NCBI GenBank assembly: GCA_025965275.1
Contig: JAOPXG010000041.1
Location: 1 to 46,946, forward strand
Reading direction: 5' to 3'
DNA: 46,946 nt
Source: Nocardioides sp.
GTDB lineage: Bacteria; Actinomycetota; Actinomycetes; Propionibacteriales; Nocardioidaceae
Part shown: one piece after another, positions 20,361-29,407 of the stretch
Layout: each line of letters opens with the position of its first letter
How positions within the stretch are numbered: the stretch's first letter is position 1
The notes under the pieces: model-generated
The model's input: the letters and a program-made list of their open reading frames with translations, nothing else
Told to the model about the DNA's origin: nothing
Databases searched by the model: none
Program-made: the position numbers and the translations under genes

Positions 20361-22098
20361 CGGCGGTCAGCCCGGGCGCAGGCGACAAGAAGTCCAGATC
20401 GGCACCGAGATGGGCCTGCAGGACGGTGGTGGCGTAGAGCCGGTGCCAGCCGCGGCGTGGTGCCGGCGACGGCTGGAAGTCCTGACGGCGGCGGTCGAGC
20501 TCGGCCTCGTCGACGAGCAGGTCGATGGATCGGCTCGGGACGTCGAGACGGATGAGGTCGCCGTTCCTCACCAGTCCCAACGGCCCACCCACAGCGCTCT
20601 CCGGCGAGCAGTGCAGCACGACCGTGCCGTACGACGTCCCGCTCATCCGCGCGTCGGAGACCCGGACCATGTCGGTGACACCGGCCTCGGCGAGCCGCCT
20701 CGGGATGGGCAGGGACCCGGCCTCCGGCATCCCGGCCGCCACCGGCCCGGCATTGCGCAGGACCAGGACGGAGTCGGCGGTGATCTCGAGGCTCGGGTCG
20801 TCCAGGCGGAGCGCTGCGTCCTCGGGAGACTCGAACACCACAGCAGGGCCGGTGTGCGCCAGCAGGGCCTCGGTCGCGGCTGACACCTTGATGACCGCCC
20901 CGTCGGGTGCCAGCGAGCCGGTGAGCACTGCCAAGGCTCCGCTGGGCCGCAGCGGAGCCGAGGTGGGGCGGATCGTGGTCTGCCACCGAGCCGGCCTGCC
21001 CTGGTCCGCGAGCAGGGACCGGAGCGACGTCCCCGACACGCCGACATGGTCGAGCCGGAGCATCCCTTCGAGCTCCTTGAGGAGCACCGGGACGCCGCCG
21101 GCCCGGTGGAAGTCCTCCATGTAGCCCGTGCCGGACGGCTTGAGGTCCAGCAGCAGCGGTGTCTCGCGGGACGCGACGTCGAAGTCCGGCAGCGCGAGGT
21201 CGACCCCGGCTCTGCGCGCGATGGCCAACAGGTGGACGACGGCGTTCGTCGACCCGCCGATGGCCGACAGCACCCGCAGGGCGTTGTGGAAGGCGTCAAC
21301 GGTCAGGATCTGGGAGGGTAGGAGCGGGTCACGAGCCAGCTCCACGGCTCGTCGCCCCGTCTGCAGCGCGTGCCTCAGTCGGTCGCCGGTCGGTGACGGG
21401 GGGGTCGCGCCGCCGGGGAGCATCATGCCGAGGGTCTCGGCCATGGTGGCCATGGTGGAGGCGGTGCCCATGACCATGCAGGTCCCGGACGTGGTGGCGA
21501 GCGCCCCCTCCGCGTTCTGGATCTGCGCGGTGTCGAGGTCACCCGCGCGATGCTTCGCCCAGAGTCGGCGGCAGTCGGTGCAGGCCCCGACGCGTTCACC
21601 CTCGAAGGTGTTGGTGAGCATCGGCCCGGTGACCTCCACGATGACCGGGACCTCGCTCGAGGCGGCGGCCATCAGCTGAGCGGGGACTGTCTTGTCGCAG
21701 CCGCCGATCAGTACGGCGGCGTCCATGGGCTGCGCGCGGATGAGCTCCTCGGTCTCCATCGCGAGCAGGTTGCGCAACAACATGGAGGTGGGTGAGAGGA
21801 GCAGCTCGCCGAGGCTCATCGTCGGGAACACCATGGGGAGCCCGCCGGCTTCGAGCACTCCCCGTTTGACGTGTTCGACGATCGCGGGCACGTCGCGGTG
21901 GCAGGGGTTGTAGTCGGATCTCAGATCAGCGATGCCGATGATCGGTTTGTCGAGCTCCTCGCGGTCGAAGCCAGCACCCGAGAGGAAGACCCCGCGCAGG
22001 AAGCGGCTGAACCCCGCGTCGCCGTACGACGTGAGTCCGCGGGCGGCACCGGTCGGTGGGGGCATGGGTCGGTCTCCTGACGTCGAAGGCGGGGTCAC
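20353..22098 (-). CDS. IlvD/Edd-family dehydratase, probable sugar-acid dehydratase
   Basis: The 581-residue protein has the iron-sulfur cysteines Cys66 (YNPCHRDVP), Cys134 (GGCDKT, with the metal-binding Lys136) and Cys207 (GTCMVMGTAS), the GGSTNAVVHL motif (281-290) and the catalytic Ser486 in DARMSGTSYG. The family includes dihydroxyacid dehydratase and the pentonate/hexonate dehydratases. Presence inside a catabolic operon with hydroxyacid enzymes, not with ilv genes, favours an aldonate-type substrate. It starts 4 bp beyond lhgO and overlaps the LarA-like gene by 8 bp. An internal ATG at 22065 is an alternative start. Confidence 0.88.
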   Translation of the reverse strand: MTPPSTSGDRPMPPPTGAARGLTSYGDAGFSRFLRGVFLSGAGFDREELDKPIIGIADLRSDYNPCHRDVPAIVEHVKRGVLEAGGLPMVFPTMSLGELLLSPTSMLLRNLLAMETEELIRAQPMDAAVLIGGCDKTVPAQLMAAASSEVPVIVEVTGPMLTNTFEGERVGACTDCRRLWAKHRAGDLDTAQIQNAEGALATTSGTCMVMGTASTMATMAETLGMMLPGGATPPSPTGDRLRHALQTGRRAVELARDPLLPSQILTVDAFHNALRVLSAIGGSTNAVVHLLAIARRAGVDLALPDFDVASRETPLLLDLKPSGTGYMEDFHRAGGVPVLLKELEGMLRLDHVGVSGTSLRSLLADQGRPARWQTTIRPTSAPLRPSGALAVLTGSLAPDGAVIKVSAATEALLAHTGPAVVFESPEDAALRLDDPSLEITADSVLVLRNAGPVAAGMPEAGSLPIPRRLAEAGVTDMVRVSDARMSGTSYGTVVLHCSPESAVGGPLGLVRNGDLIRLDVPSRSIDLLVDEAELDRRRQDFQPSPAPRRGWHRLYATTVLQAHLGADLDFLSPAPGLTADA

Positions 22099-22102
22099 CG
22101 GG

Positions 22103-23287
22103 TCACGCGGTGAGCTCGTGAGCGATGTGCTCGCCGATGGGAAGACACGCGGTCGCGGCGGGCGAGGGCGCGTTCAGGACATGCAGCACGGCCCCGGCAC
22201 GGAGGAAGAGGAAGTCATCGACGAGGTCGCCGGTGCGGGTCACGGCCTGGGCGCGGACCCCGGAGCCCGACTTGCGCACGTCGTCGACGCGGAGCTCAGG
22301 CAACATGGGCTGCGCTGCCTTGACGAGGGCCCTGCCCGTGATCGATCGGATGATCTCCCGGGCACCGGTCGGCCCGTACTTGCGGGCCAGGCGCCACGAC
22401 CCGGGGAACGACAGCGACTCCCAGACATCGCGCGGCACGACGTCCGACCACGAGTAGCCCTCGCGCGCCAGCGCCGGTACCGCGTTGGGACCGATGTGCA
22501 CGGTGCCGTCGATGCCACGGGTGAGGTGGACACCGAGGAACGGGAGGTCCGGGTCCGGGACGGGATAGACCAGACCGCTGACCAGGAAGGCCCGGTCCGG
22601 GATCAGCTCGCTGTACTCGCCTCTGAAGGGCAGGATGCGGATCTGCGGATCCAACCCTGACGCCCGAGCGATCCGGTCGCTGTGGAGGCCGGCGCAGACC
22701 GCCACCCGCTCCGCTTCGAGATCGTCGTCCACCAGGTGGACGCGTGCGGTCGTGCCGACGGTGGTCACCGACCTGACGCTCACGCCGGTGCGCACCTCTC
22801 CCCCGCCGTCGACCACGTCGCGCGCCAGGGCAGCCGCGACGTCGCGGTAGTCGACTCGGCCCGTGGAGGCGACCTCGATCGCGGCCAGCACTCGCAGATG
22901 GGGCTCGCGCTCGGTGATCTCCTCTGCGCTGACCCGGCGGGCAGGGACCCCGTTGCGGCGTCCGAGCTCGAGCAGCCGATCGAGCTGGTCGAGCTCGCGG
23001 CGGCTCGTGGCGACGACGAGCTTTCCGGGGACGTCGAAGTCGACGCCCTTCTCGACGCAGTACGCCTTGAGCGACGCCGCCCCGGAGACCGCCAGCCGGG
23101 CCTTGAGCGAACCCGGCTTGTAATACAGCCCTGAGTGGATGACACCGGAGTTGTGCCCCGTCTGGTGAGCGGCGGGGCCGGACTCCTTCTCAAGCACGAT
23201 CACCGGGCGTGCCGGTTCGGCGCGCTGCAGGGACCGGGCGACCGACAGTCCGACCACGCCCGCGCCCACCACGACATGGGGGCGCAT
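22103..23287 (-). CDS. lhgO: LhgO-family FAD-dependent 2-hydroxyacid oxidase
   Basis: The 394-residue flavoprotein starts at ATG 23287 (MRPHVVVGAGVVGLSVARSL), sharing one base with the livF stop. AHQTGHNSGVIHSGLYYKPGS is the hallmark of the L-2-hydroxyglutarate oxidase family, and PFRGEYSEL, HLTRGIDGTVHIGPNA and NAPSPAATACLPIG follow. It would oxidise an L-2-hydroxy dicarboxylate to the keto acid, passing electrons to the quinone pool or oxygen. In this cluster the true substrate may be a pathway-specific 2-hydroxyacid instead of L-2-hydroxyglutarate. Confidence 0.85.
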   Translation of the reverse strand: MRPHVVVGAGVVGLSVARSLQRAEPARPVIVLEKESGPAAHQTGHNSGVIHSGLYYKPGSLKARLAVSGAASLKAYCVEKGVDFDVPGKLVVATSRRELDQLDRLLELGRRNGVPARRVSAEEITEREPHLRVLAAIEVASTGRVDYRDVAAALARDVVDGGGEVRTGVSVRSVTTVGTTARVHLVDDDLEAERVAVCAGLHSDRIARASGLDPQIRILPFRGEYSELIPDRAFLVSGLVYPVPDPDLPFLGVHLTRGIDGTVHIGPNAVPALAREGYSWSDVVPRDVWESLSFPGSWRLARKYGPTGAREIIRSITGRALVKAAQPMLPELRVDDVRKSGSGVRAQAVTRTGDLVDDFLFLRAGAVLHVLNAPSPAATACLPIGEHIAHELTA

Positions 23288-24033
23288 CAGAAGAGGTCCC
23301 ACCAGATCTCACGCTGCTGAGCCTCGGCCCCGGTCTCCTCGAGCACGATTGCACCGTTGCGCAGGACGTAGACCCGGTCCACGATCGACGTGATCGCCTT
23401 GACGTTCTGCTCGACGATCAGCACGCTCATGTCGCGCTCGCGAGCCAGGTCCTTGATGATCTTGAACGTCGTCTCGACGACCGCAGGCGAGATACCGAGC
23501 GACGGCTCGTCGAGCAGCATCAGCTTGGGGTGCGCCATCAGCGCGATACCCAGAGAGAGCTGCCGCTGCTGGCCGCCGGAGAACCTTCCGGCGATGCTCT
23601 CCCGACGGTCGCCGAGGATCGGGAAGATCTCGAAGACCTCATCCATCCGCCGTCGTACCTCGGTGCGGTCGGTGACACCTGAGGCACCCAGCTCGAGGTT
23701 CTGACTGACCTTGAGATCGCGGAAGATCGGTGTCGTCGCGGGGGTGATGGACATTCCCTGGCGCACCATCTTGACGCTGCTCGTGCGGCTGACCGATCGG
23801 CCCTGGAACTCGATCTCACCACTCGTGAGAGGAACCATCCGGATCAGGGTCTTGAGAAGCGTCGTCTTGCCGGCACCGTTGTGGCCGAGCACGCCGACGA
23901 CCTCGCCGGCGGCAACGTGCAGGCTCACGTCGGAGAGCACTCGCTGCTTGCCGTAGCCGGCCGTGATGCCGGTTGCCGTGAGTAGTGAGGTAGTGGTCTG
24001 GGGGTCTGTCGGTGTCTGCAACATGGTCCTCAC
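23287..24033 (-). CDS. livF: LivF-type ABC transporter ATP-binding protein
   Basis: This 248-residue ATPase of the branched-chain-amino-acid type (HAAT) importers has Walker A LGHNGAGKTTLLK, signature FSGGQQRQLSLGIALM, and Walker B LMLLDEPSLGI. It overlaps the upstream livMG gene by 4 bp and lhgO by 1 bp. The start may be the internal ATG at about 24024. In this context it energises uptake of the cluster's substrate. Confidence 0.93.
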   Translation of the reverse strand: MRTMLQTPTDPQTTTSLLTATGITAGYGKQRVLSDVSLHVAAGEVVGVLGHNGAGKTTLLKTLIRMVPLTSGEIEFQGRSVSRTSSVKMVRQGMSITPATTPIFRDLKVSQNLELGASGVTDRTEVRRRMDEVFEIFPILGDRRESIAGRFSGGQQRQLSLGIALMAHPKLMLLDEPSLGISPAVVETTFKIIKDLARERDMSVLIVEQNVKAITSIVDRVYVLRNGAIVLEETGAEAQQREIWWDLF

Positions 24034-25808
24034 GTCCCGAAGTAGAGCTCGGCGAGTTCACGACGGCCCATCAGCTCGTCGACGGTGCCCTCGGCGATGA
24101 CGGTGCCTTGGTCCAGGAAGACGGCGCGATCGGCGAGCCGCTGGACGAAATGGACGCTGTGCTCGACCAGGCACACCGTGTGGCCCAGGTCGCGGAGCCG
24201 TCCGATGCCGCTGATCACCTTCTCCACGCTTGCCGGGTCGACGCCGCTGGTGGGTTCGTCGAGCAGCAGGACGTCGCAGTCGGTGGCAAGAAGCCGAGCG
24301 ATCGCCACCAGCTTCTGGTCCCCGTAGGAAAGCTCACTGACTCGGACGTTGGCCCGGTCCGCGATGCCGAGGAGTGCCATGCAGTCCAGAGCCTTCTGCC
24401 GGACGAGGCGCTCGTTGCGTCGTACCGCCAAGGGTGTGAACACCAGTCGGAGGAACTTCTCCCCGGCCTGCCCCTGGACGCCCATGGCGACGTTGTCCCA
24501 TGCGGTCAGCTGCTGACAGACCCGCACGTCCTGGAAGGACCGCGCCAGGCCCCGCTGGGCCAGGTCGTACGCCGGCTTGCCCGTCACCTCGACACCGCGC
24601 AGATGCACACGACCCGAGTCGGCCCGCAGGCCGCCGCACATCATGTTGAAGATCGTCGTCTTGCCTGCCCCGTTGGGACCGATCAGAGCGGTGACCTGGC
24701 CGCGCTCGAGCGTGAAGGTCGCTCCGTTCACCGCCTTGAGCCCACCGAAGCTCTTCTGCAGGTCGAAGACCTCGACGATCGGAACTGAATCCGGGCCCGA
24801 GTCTCGCGACTCGACGTGCCGCAACCGTCCGAGCGCCTCCTCCTCGGTCGGGATGACCTTCGGAGGCTTGCCGCCGCCGCGGCCGAGCAGTCGGCCGAAG
24901 CCGACGCCTTCGGGCAGGATGCCCGCAGGCCTCAGCCGCATCATCACGACCAACGCAGCACCGTAGATGACGGCCTGCCACGGGATCGCGGAGTCGCCGA
25001 CGAACTGACGCAGGAAGGGCTCGAGCGAGCCCAGCACGATGGCTCCGATGACGGTGCCCCACAGGTTGCCGACGCCACCCAGCACGACGACCGCGACGAT
25101 CAGGATCGAGAGGTTCAGGTTGAAGTTGCTCGGCACCACGGAGCCGTAGTAGAAGGCCGACAGCGCTCCCACCCCTCCCGCGATCGCGGCGCTGATGCTG
25201 AAGGCGAGGAGTTCGGGGAAGACCGGGTTCTTGCCGACGCTTGCCACCGCGGACTCGTGCTCGCGGATGCCCTTCAGCAGCCGGCCGAACGGCGACTCCC
25301 CCAACGCCCAACAGGCGGCGAAGGCGAAGACCGTGGCGATGAGCATGATCCAGATGAACTTCTCCGGCTCGAAGAAGACCGTTCCGCCGATGGTGATGGG
25401 CGGGATCCCCGACAGTCCGTAGGGCCCACCAGTGACGTTGTCGAGGACGCCCATGAGCTGATTGGCCACGAGCTGGAAGGCCAGGGTCAGCAGGATGAGG
25501 TACTCGCCGCGGACCAGTCGTACGGCGGGGATGGAGATCAGCAGCGCCGCCAGGAACGCGACGACCATCGCTGCGAGAAGGGCGGGGAACCAGCTCCAGC
25601 TGTAGCCCGTCTGCAGGCCTGCCGTCGCGACGCCACCGAGTTCGTCGACGGTCGGCAGTGTGAGCCGGGCCGCGGTGAACGCGCCGATGCCGTAGAACAC
25701 GGCGTGCGCCATCGACACGCGGCCGGCATAGCCGAGGAGCAGGTTGAGCGACAGCGCCAGAGTCATCAGGATCAGGACGGAGATGGCGATGTCCGAGTAG
25801 TAACTCAT
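24030..25808 (-). CDS. livM: LivM-LivG fusion: ABC permease plus ATP-binding domain
   Basis: The 592-residue protein joins a LivM permease (about residues 1-320; SLNLLLGYAGRVSMAHAVFYG, GVLDNVTGGPYGLSGIP, VVLGGVGNLWGTVIGA) to a LivG ATPase (about 345-592; Walker A GPNGAGKTTIFNMM, LSYGDQKLVAIARLL, Walker B VLLLDEPTSGVDP). ATG 25808 (MSYYSDIAI) shares one base with the livH stop. An in-frame upstream extension overlapping livH was rejected. Fusions of this kind are known in actinobacteria and proteobacteria. With LivH, LivF and the lipoprotein it makes a complete importer. Confidence 0.93.
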   Translation of the reverse strand: MSYYSDIAISVLILMTLALSLNLLLGYAGRVSMAHAVFYGIGAFTAARLTLPTVDELGGVATAGLQTGYSWSWFPALLAAMVVAFLAALLISIPAVRLVRGEYLILLTLAFQLVANQLMGVLDNVTGGPYGLSGIPPITIGGTVFFEPEKFIWIMLIATVFAFAACWALGESPFGRLLKGIREHESAVASVGKNPVFPELLAFSISAAIAGGVGALSAFYYGSVVPSNFNLNLSILIVAVVVLGGVGNLWGTVIGAIVLGSLEPFLRQFVGDSAIPWQAVIYGAALVVMMRLRPAGILPEGVGFGRLLGRGGGKPPKVIPTEEEALGRLRHVESRDSGPDSVPIVEVFDLQKSFGGLKAVNGATFTLERGQVTALIGPNGAGKTTIFNMMCGGLRADSGRVHLRGVEVTGKPAYDLAQRGLARSFQDVRVCQQLTAWDNVAMGVQGQAGEKFLRLVFTPLAVRRNERLVRQKALDCMALLGIADRANVRVSELSYGDQKLVAIARLLATDCDVLLLDEPTSGVDPASVEKVISGIGRLRDLGHTVCLVEHSVHFVQRLADRAVFLDQGTVIAEGTVDELMGRRELAELYFGT

Positions 25809-26683
25809 CAGGCAGCGGCCTTTCCGAGCAGACCCTGCGGCCTGATGAGGAGGACGAGGAACATGGCACCGAAGACGACGACAGGTCCGTAGTCGACCTG
25901 GAGGTAGAGCGCGCTCCAGCTGCTGAGCAGACCGAGCGCCAGCCCGCCGAGCGCTGCGCCCCACTGGGAGCCGATGCCTCCGAGGAACGCAGCGATGAAG
26001 CCGGTGAGGGTCGGTTGGAGTCCCATCGTCGGTGTCGCTACTCCTCGTGTGGTGAAGAGGAGCCCGGCCACCGCGATGAGGAAGGAGCCGATGACGAAGA
26101 CGACCGTGTAGACGCGGTTGCCGTCGATGCCGACCGCCTCAGCCATGGTGGGGTTGGTGCGCATCGCGGTCACGGACCGGCCGAACCTGGTCTTGACGAT
26201 GAAGGTTGCGACGGCGGCGATGAGCGCCCAGGCGACGAGCACGGCGATGACGTCCTGGCGCGAGATCGTCACCGAGCCGAGCTCGTAGGTCGGGTTGTCC
26301 GGCCGAGGGAGCGTCTTGTTGTCAGGTCCGAACACGATCTGCAGGAGGTTGGGGAACGCGACGCTGATGCCGAGTGACACCAAGAAGATGGTCAACAGCG
26401 TCGCGTTCCTCTTCCGCATCGGGCGGTAGAACACGATCTCGATCAGCACACCCAGGACCACCCCGGTCGCCAGGCCGAAGAGCAGGGCCAGGCCGAAGGG
26501 CAGGCCCAGCGCCTCCGACGCCCAGACCGCGCCGTACGCGGCACCGGCGTACGCCACGGCGTGTGCCAGGTGGAAGATCCTCGTCGTCGCGTAGATGACT
26601 CCGAAGCTCACACCGAGCAGTGCGTAGGTCGACCCGACGACGATGCCCGAGACGGTCAGTTGGGCGAACAGATTGAGATCCAT
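25808..26683 (-). CDS. livH: LivH-type ABC transporter permease
   Basis: The 291-residue integral membrane protein starts NLFAQLTVSGIVVGSTYALLG and has GVIYATTRIFHLAHAV, GLQPTLTGFIAAFLGGIGSQW and LIRPQGLLGK, standard for LivH. About eight hydrophobic helices are visible. It follows the substrate-binding lipoprotein by 23 bp and forms the membrane channel with the LivM part of the fusion. Confidence 0.93.
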   Translation of the reverse strand: MDLNLFAQLTVSGIVVGSTYALLGVSFGVIYATTRIFHLAHAVAYAGAAYGAVWASEALGLPFGLALLFGLATGVVLGVLIEIVFYRPMRKRNATLLTIFLVSLGISVAFPNLLQIVFGPDNKTLPRPDNPTYELGSVTISRQDVIAVLVAWALIAAVATFIVKTRFGRSVTAMRTNPTMAEAVGIDGNRVYTVVFVIGSFLIAVAGLLFTTRGVATPTMGLQPTLTGFIAAFLGGIGSQWGAALGGLALGLLSSWSALYLQVDYGPVVVFGAMFLVLLIRPQGLLGKAAA

Positions 26684-26706
26684 GAGACTCCCCGATGTCG
26701 GTCAGG

Positions 26707-28071
26707 TCAGGAGACGAGGGCGGTCGTGGGATCGGCGTCGGCGCTGATCTTCACGATGTCGGCGATCTTCTTCGGCTGGCCGTTCGTCACGCTGAACACG
26801 CCCATCGGCTTGGAGATGGTGTGGTCGGCGGGGTTGAAGGTGACCTCACCCGTGGACTTCGCGTCACCGCCGTAGAGCGACTTGAAGGTCGGGTTCTCCA
26901 CCAGGGAGTTCTGCAGCTGCGTCGTGTCGGTCGCGTCGCCACCCGCCGCGAGCACGCGACGGACCAGCTCCCACACGAAGAAGACCTCTTCGTAGTAGTT
27001 CGCGCCGTAGTACTCAGGTGCCTCGCCGTAGGAGTCCTGGTAGCCCTTGACGAAGATCTTGTTCCACGGGTTGGGGTTCGCCGGGTCGTAGAAGTCGGTC
27101 GCGAAGTTGTAGGTGTCGTACGAGGCGCCGGCGACCTTGGCCGCCTGCTCGGTGAACTCGATGCCGATGATCGGGACGGTCACGTTGGCCTCGCGCATCT
27201 GCTTGACCAGGTAGCCGACGTCGTCGCCGAAGCTGAAGGTCAAGATCGCGTCCGGTGAGGTCGACTTGATCCGGGCGACGATCGAGCTGAAGTCCGTCGC
27301 GCCGACATCGTGCTGCTCGTTGGCGACGACCGTGCCGCCGGTGAGGGCCTTCCAGGCGGCAGGGCCGATCGTGCTCGCACCGGCGACCCCGTTCTCCTGG
27401 GTGCCGACGATCGCCAGCTTCGTGGCGTCGGGGAACTGCTTCGCGACCCACGCCAAGGCGCCCGGGCAGGGGTCGTCGCCGAAGATCATGCGGGTCTGCC
27501 ACAGGAAGTCCTTGCCGACCTGACCCGGGCTCGAGCCGCCACCGTTGAAGGACAGCAGCTTGCTCTGGGCGATCTGCGGGACGATGGCCTCACTCGGGGC
27601 CCCGTACGACGTCTGCAGGATCTTGATCTTCTCCTGGGTGATGAGCTGACGGGTCGCGGCGATGGCGGTCGGGACGTCCCCGCTCTTGTGGTCGGCCACG
27701 TGGACGTCGTAGGTGATCCCGTCGGCGGCCTTGATCTGCGCAGCGGCCAGCTGGGCGCCCTGACTCATCACCTTGCCGAAGAAGGAGCCCTGGCCCGTCA
27801 TCGCCAGGAGCATTCCGGCGGAGAGGGTGACCTCGGAGCCGCCGGTCTTACCGCCGGGCCCGAAGATCGCCGTCAGACCGTTGGCGGCCTGCGGGTCGAC
27901 GTTGCTGGTGTTGATGCTGCTGGAGGATCCCGAGTCGCTCCCGCCGCATGCGGCCAGGAGGCTCACGCCGCCGAGGACGGCGGCGCCGCTCAGGAAGCCG
28001 CGACGCGAGACGTCGACGGACGGAAAGCTCAGACGAGACGGGGTGCTCGCTGACATACGACGCTTGCTCAT
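26707..28071 (-). CDS. Tat-exported lipoprotein substrate-binding protein of the Liv-type importer
   Basis: The 454-residue protein has a twin-arginine signal (SRRGFLSGAAVLGG, residues 22-35) followed by the lipobox LAAC, with Cys42 as the acylated residue. The mature part is a type 1 periplasmic-binding fold (Leu/Ile/Val-binding, about 65-440) with ATRQLITQEKIKILQTSYGAP and DAILTFSFGDDVGYL. Such proteins bind amino acids, aromatic acids, urea or other small carboxylates, so the ligand cannot be named. Linkage with catabolic genes suggests it captures the substrate of this pathway. A strong hairpin precedes the gene. Confidence 0.92.
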   Translation of the reverse strand: MSKRRMSASTPSRLSFPSVDVSRRGFLSGAAVLGGVSLLAACGGSDSGSSSSINTSNVDPQAANGLTAIFGPGGKTGGSEVTLSAGMLLAMTGQGSFFGKVMSQGAQLAAAQIKAADGITYDVHVADHKSGDVPTAIAATRQLITQEKIKILQTSYGAPSEAIVPQIAQSKLLSFNGGGSSPGQVGKDFLWQTRMIFGDDPCPGALAWVAKQFPDATKLAIVGTQENGVAGASTIGPAAWKALTGGTVVANEQHDVGATDFSSIVARIKSTSPDAILTFSFGDDVGYLVKQMREANVTVPIIGIEFTEQAAKVAGASYDTYNFATDFYDPANPNPWNKIFVKGYQDSYGEAPEYYGANYYEEVFFVWELVRRVLAAGGDATDTTQLQNSLVENPTFKSLYGGDAKSTGEVTFNPADHTISKPMGVFSVTNGQPKKIADIVKISADADPTTALVS

Positions 28072-28152
28072 TCTCTACTCCTCATGGCTGCGCGGGATTG
28101 CGCCTGGTTGGTTCGATGGGGTGGTGCCGGTTGTTCGTCTTGCGGTGTCCCC

Positions 28153-28175
28153 GTGCACGAGCCGTGGCTCGGCAC
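28153..28175 (-). terminator. Intercistronic hairpin between SDR and substrate-binding protein genes
   Basis: GTGC-A-CGAGC, loop CGTG, GCTCG-GCAC forms a nine-pair stem with a single bulged A. It lies in the 126-bp gap upstream of the substrate-binding protein. There is no T-tract, so it may be a processing or mRNA-stabilising element that lets the binding protein be made in excess, or a weak attenuator. Confidence 0.5.
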
Positions 28176-28197
28176 GTCGCGAGAGGGACGGCACTGC

Positions 28198-28959
28198 TCA
28201 GCTCACGCCGCCGTCGATGACGAGGATCTGGCCCGTCATGTAGGACGCGGCGTCGGAGGCGAGGAAGAGAACGCCGCCGGCGATCTCGTCCGGGCTTCCC
28301 TGCCGTCCAAGAGGCACCACCTGACGAACGGCGGACTCCTGCGACTCTCGACCCCCCATGAAATCGATGGCCGGTTGGTTGAACGGGGTGTCGATCCAGC
28401 CCGGGCAGATGGTGTTGACACGGATCCGGCTGGGGGCGAGCTCGGCGGCCAGCGCCTTGCTGAACCCGACGATCGCGCCCTTCGAGGCGGAGTACCCGGT
28501 CATGCCGGGACCGCCCTTGATCGCTGCCAGCGACGCCGTGAAGACGATCGCGCCGCCGCCCTGCAGATGGGGCGTGATGTGCTTGGCGCCGAGGAAGCAG
28601 TGCCGCGGATTCACCCGGAAGAGCGCATCCCACTCGTCGACCTCGAAGTCGGTGACCGGGCCCGAGCGCTGCAACCCGGCGTTGAAGAATCCGACGTCGA
28701 GACCACCCAGCCGGTCAGCGGCCGTGTCGATGAGGTTCTTCATCGCGGTCTCGTCGGTGACGTCCGTCTCGACGAAGGACGCCGTCCCGCCGGTGGCGGT
28801 GATCAGGGAGATCGTCTCGGCAGCGCCGGCGGTGTCGATGTCGCCGATCACGAGATGGGCTCCGTGCAGGGCGAGCAGCTGAGCAGTGGCGCGCCCGATG
28901 TTGGCGGCACCACCGGTCATCACGACGCGCTTGCCGACGAGCTGGCGAAGTTCAGTCAT
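28198..28959 (-). CDS. SDR-family NAD(P)-dependent oxidoreductase
   Basis: The 253-residue short-chain dehydrogenase has the cofactor motif MTGGAANIGRATAQLLA (about residues 14-30), DID near 40 suggesting NAD preference, NAG (FNAGLQ), an active-site Ser in FTASLAAIKGG and the YSASKGA Tyr-Lys pair. It would oxidise a secondary alcohol of the pathway intermediate. It follows the GlcG-like gene by 6 bp. The exact substrate is not predictable. Confidence 0.92.
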   Translation of the reverse strand: MTELRQLVGKRVVMTGGAANIGRATAQLLALHGAHLVIGDIDTAGAAETISLITATGGTASFVETDVTDETAMKNLIDTAADRLGGLDVGFFNAGLQRSGPVTDFEVDEWDALFRVNPRHCFLGAKHITPHLQGGGAIVFTASLAAIKGGPGMTGYSASKGAIVGFSKALAAELAPSRIRVNTICPGWIDTPFNQPAIDFMGGRESQESAVRQVVPLGRQGSPDEIAGGVLFLASDAASYMTGQILVIDGGVS

Positions 28960-28965
28960 GAGGGA

Positions 28966-29382
28966 TCACGCACCGAGGGCCGCGGCGCCTGCGGCGGCGA
29001 CCTCGTGGTCCTGATCCGGTGTCCCGCCGGCGACGCCGATCGCGCCGAGGACCACGCCGTCGACGGTGACCAGCACTCCGCCACCGAAGGTGATGAGGGC
29101 TCGGCCGACCGCCAGGTGGGCGGTGTGCAGCCCGTACAGCGGGCCGCCCGGCTGCGCGAGGCTCTCGGCGTCGCGGGTGTCGCAGCCGAGCGATCGCGAC
29201 GTGTATGCCTTGGCCTGCGAGATCGCCACGCTGGCGAGCAGAGCGTCATCCATGCGGGCGAAGGCGAGCAGCTCGCGACCGTCATCGATCACGGAGATCG
29301 AAGACGGCGACGCGATCTCGGCAGCCTTCGCGATGCTCGCGGCGAGGGCGGACTGGGCCTGGTCGAGGGAAAGCGATGCCAC
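28966..29382 (-). CDS. GlcG/HbpS-family protein
   Basis: The 138-residue protein has the DUF336 pattern: ISVIDDGRELLAFARMDDA, AKAYTSRSLGCD, QPGGPLYGLH and GGVLVTVDGVVLGAIGVAGG. Members occur in glycolate and aromatic or diol catabolic operons (GlcG, PduO C-terminal-like) and in haem sensing (HbpS). No signal peptide is present, which is against an HbpS role. Its function in catabolic operons is poorly defined; the placement next to the cyclase-family hydrolase is consistent with an accessory role. Confidence 0.82.
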   Translation of the reverse strand: MASLSLDQAQSALAASIAKAAEIASPSSISVIDDGRELLAFARMDDALLASVAISQAKAYTSRSLGCDTRDAESLAQPGGPLYGLHTAHLAVGRALITFGGGVLVTVDGVVLGAIGVAGGTPDQDHEVAAAGAAALGA

Positions 29383-29407
29383 TGTTGCTCCTTGTGGTTG
29401 GGGTGAG

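Noticed and set aside
25809-25964. N-terminal extension of the LivM-LivG protein upstream of 25808
   Set aside because: It lies inside livH, is Arg-rich and not membrane-like, and the ATG at 25808 has the usual stop-start overlap.
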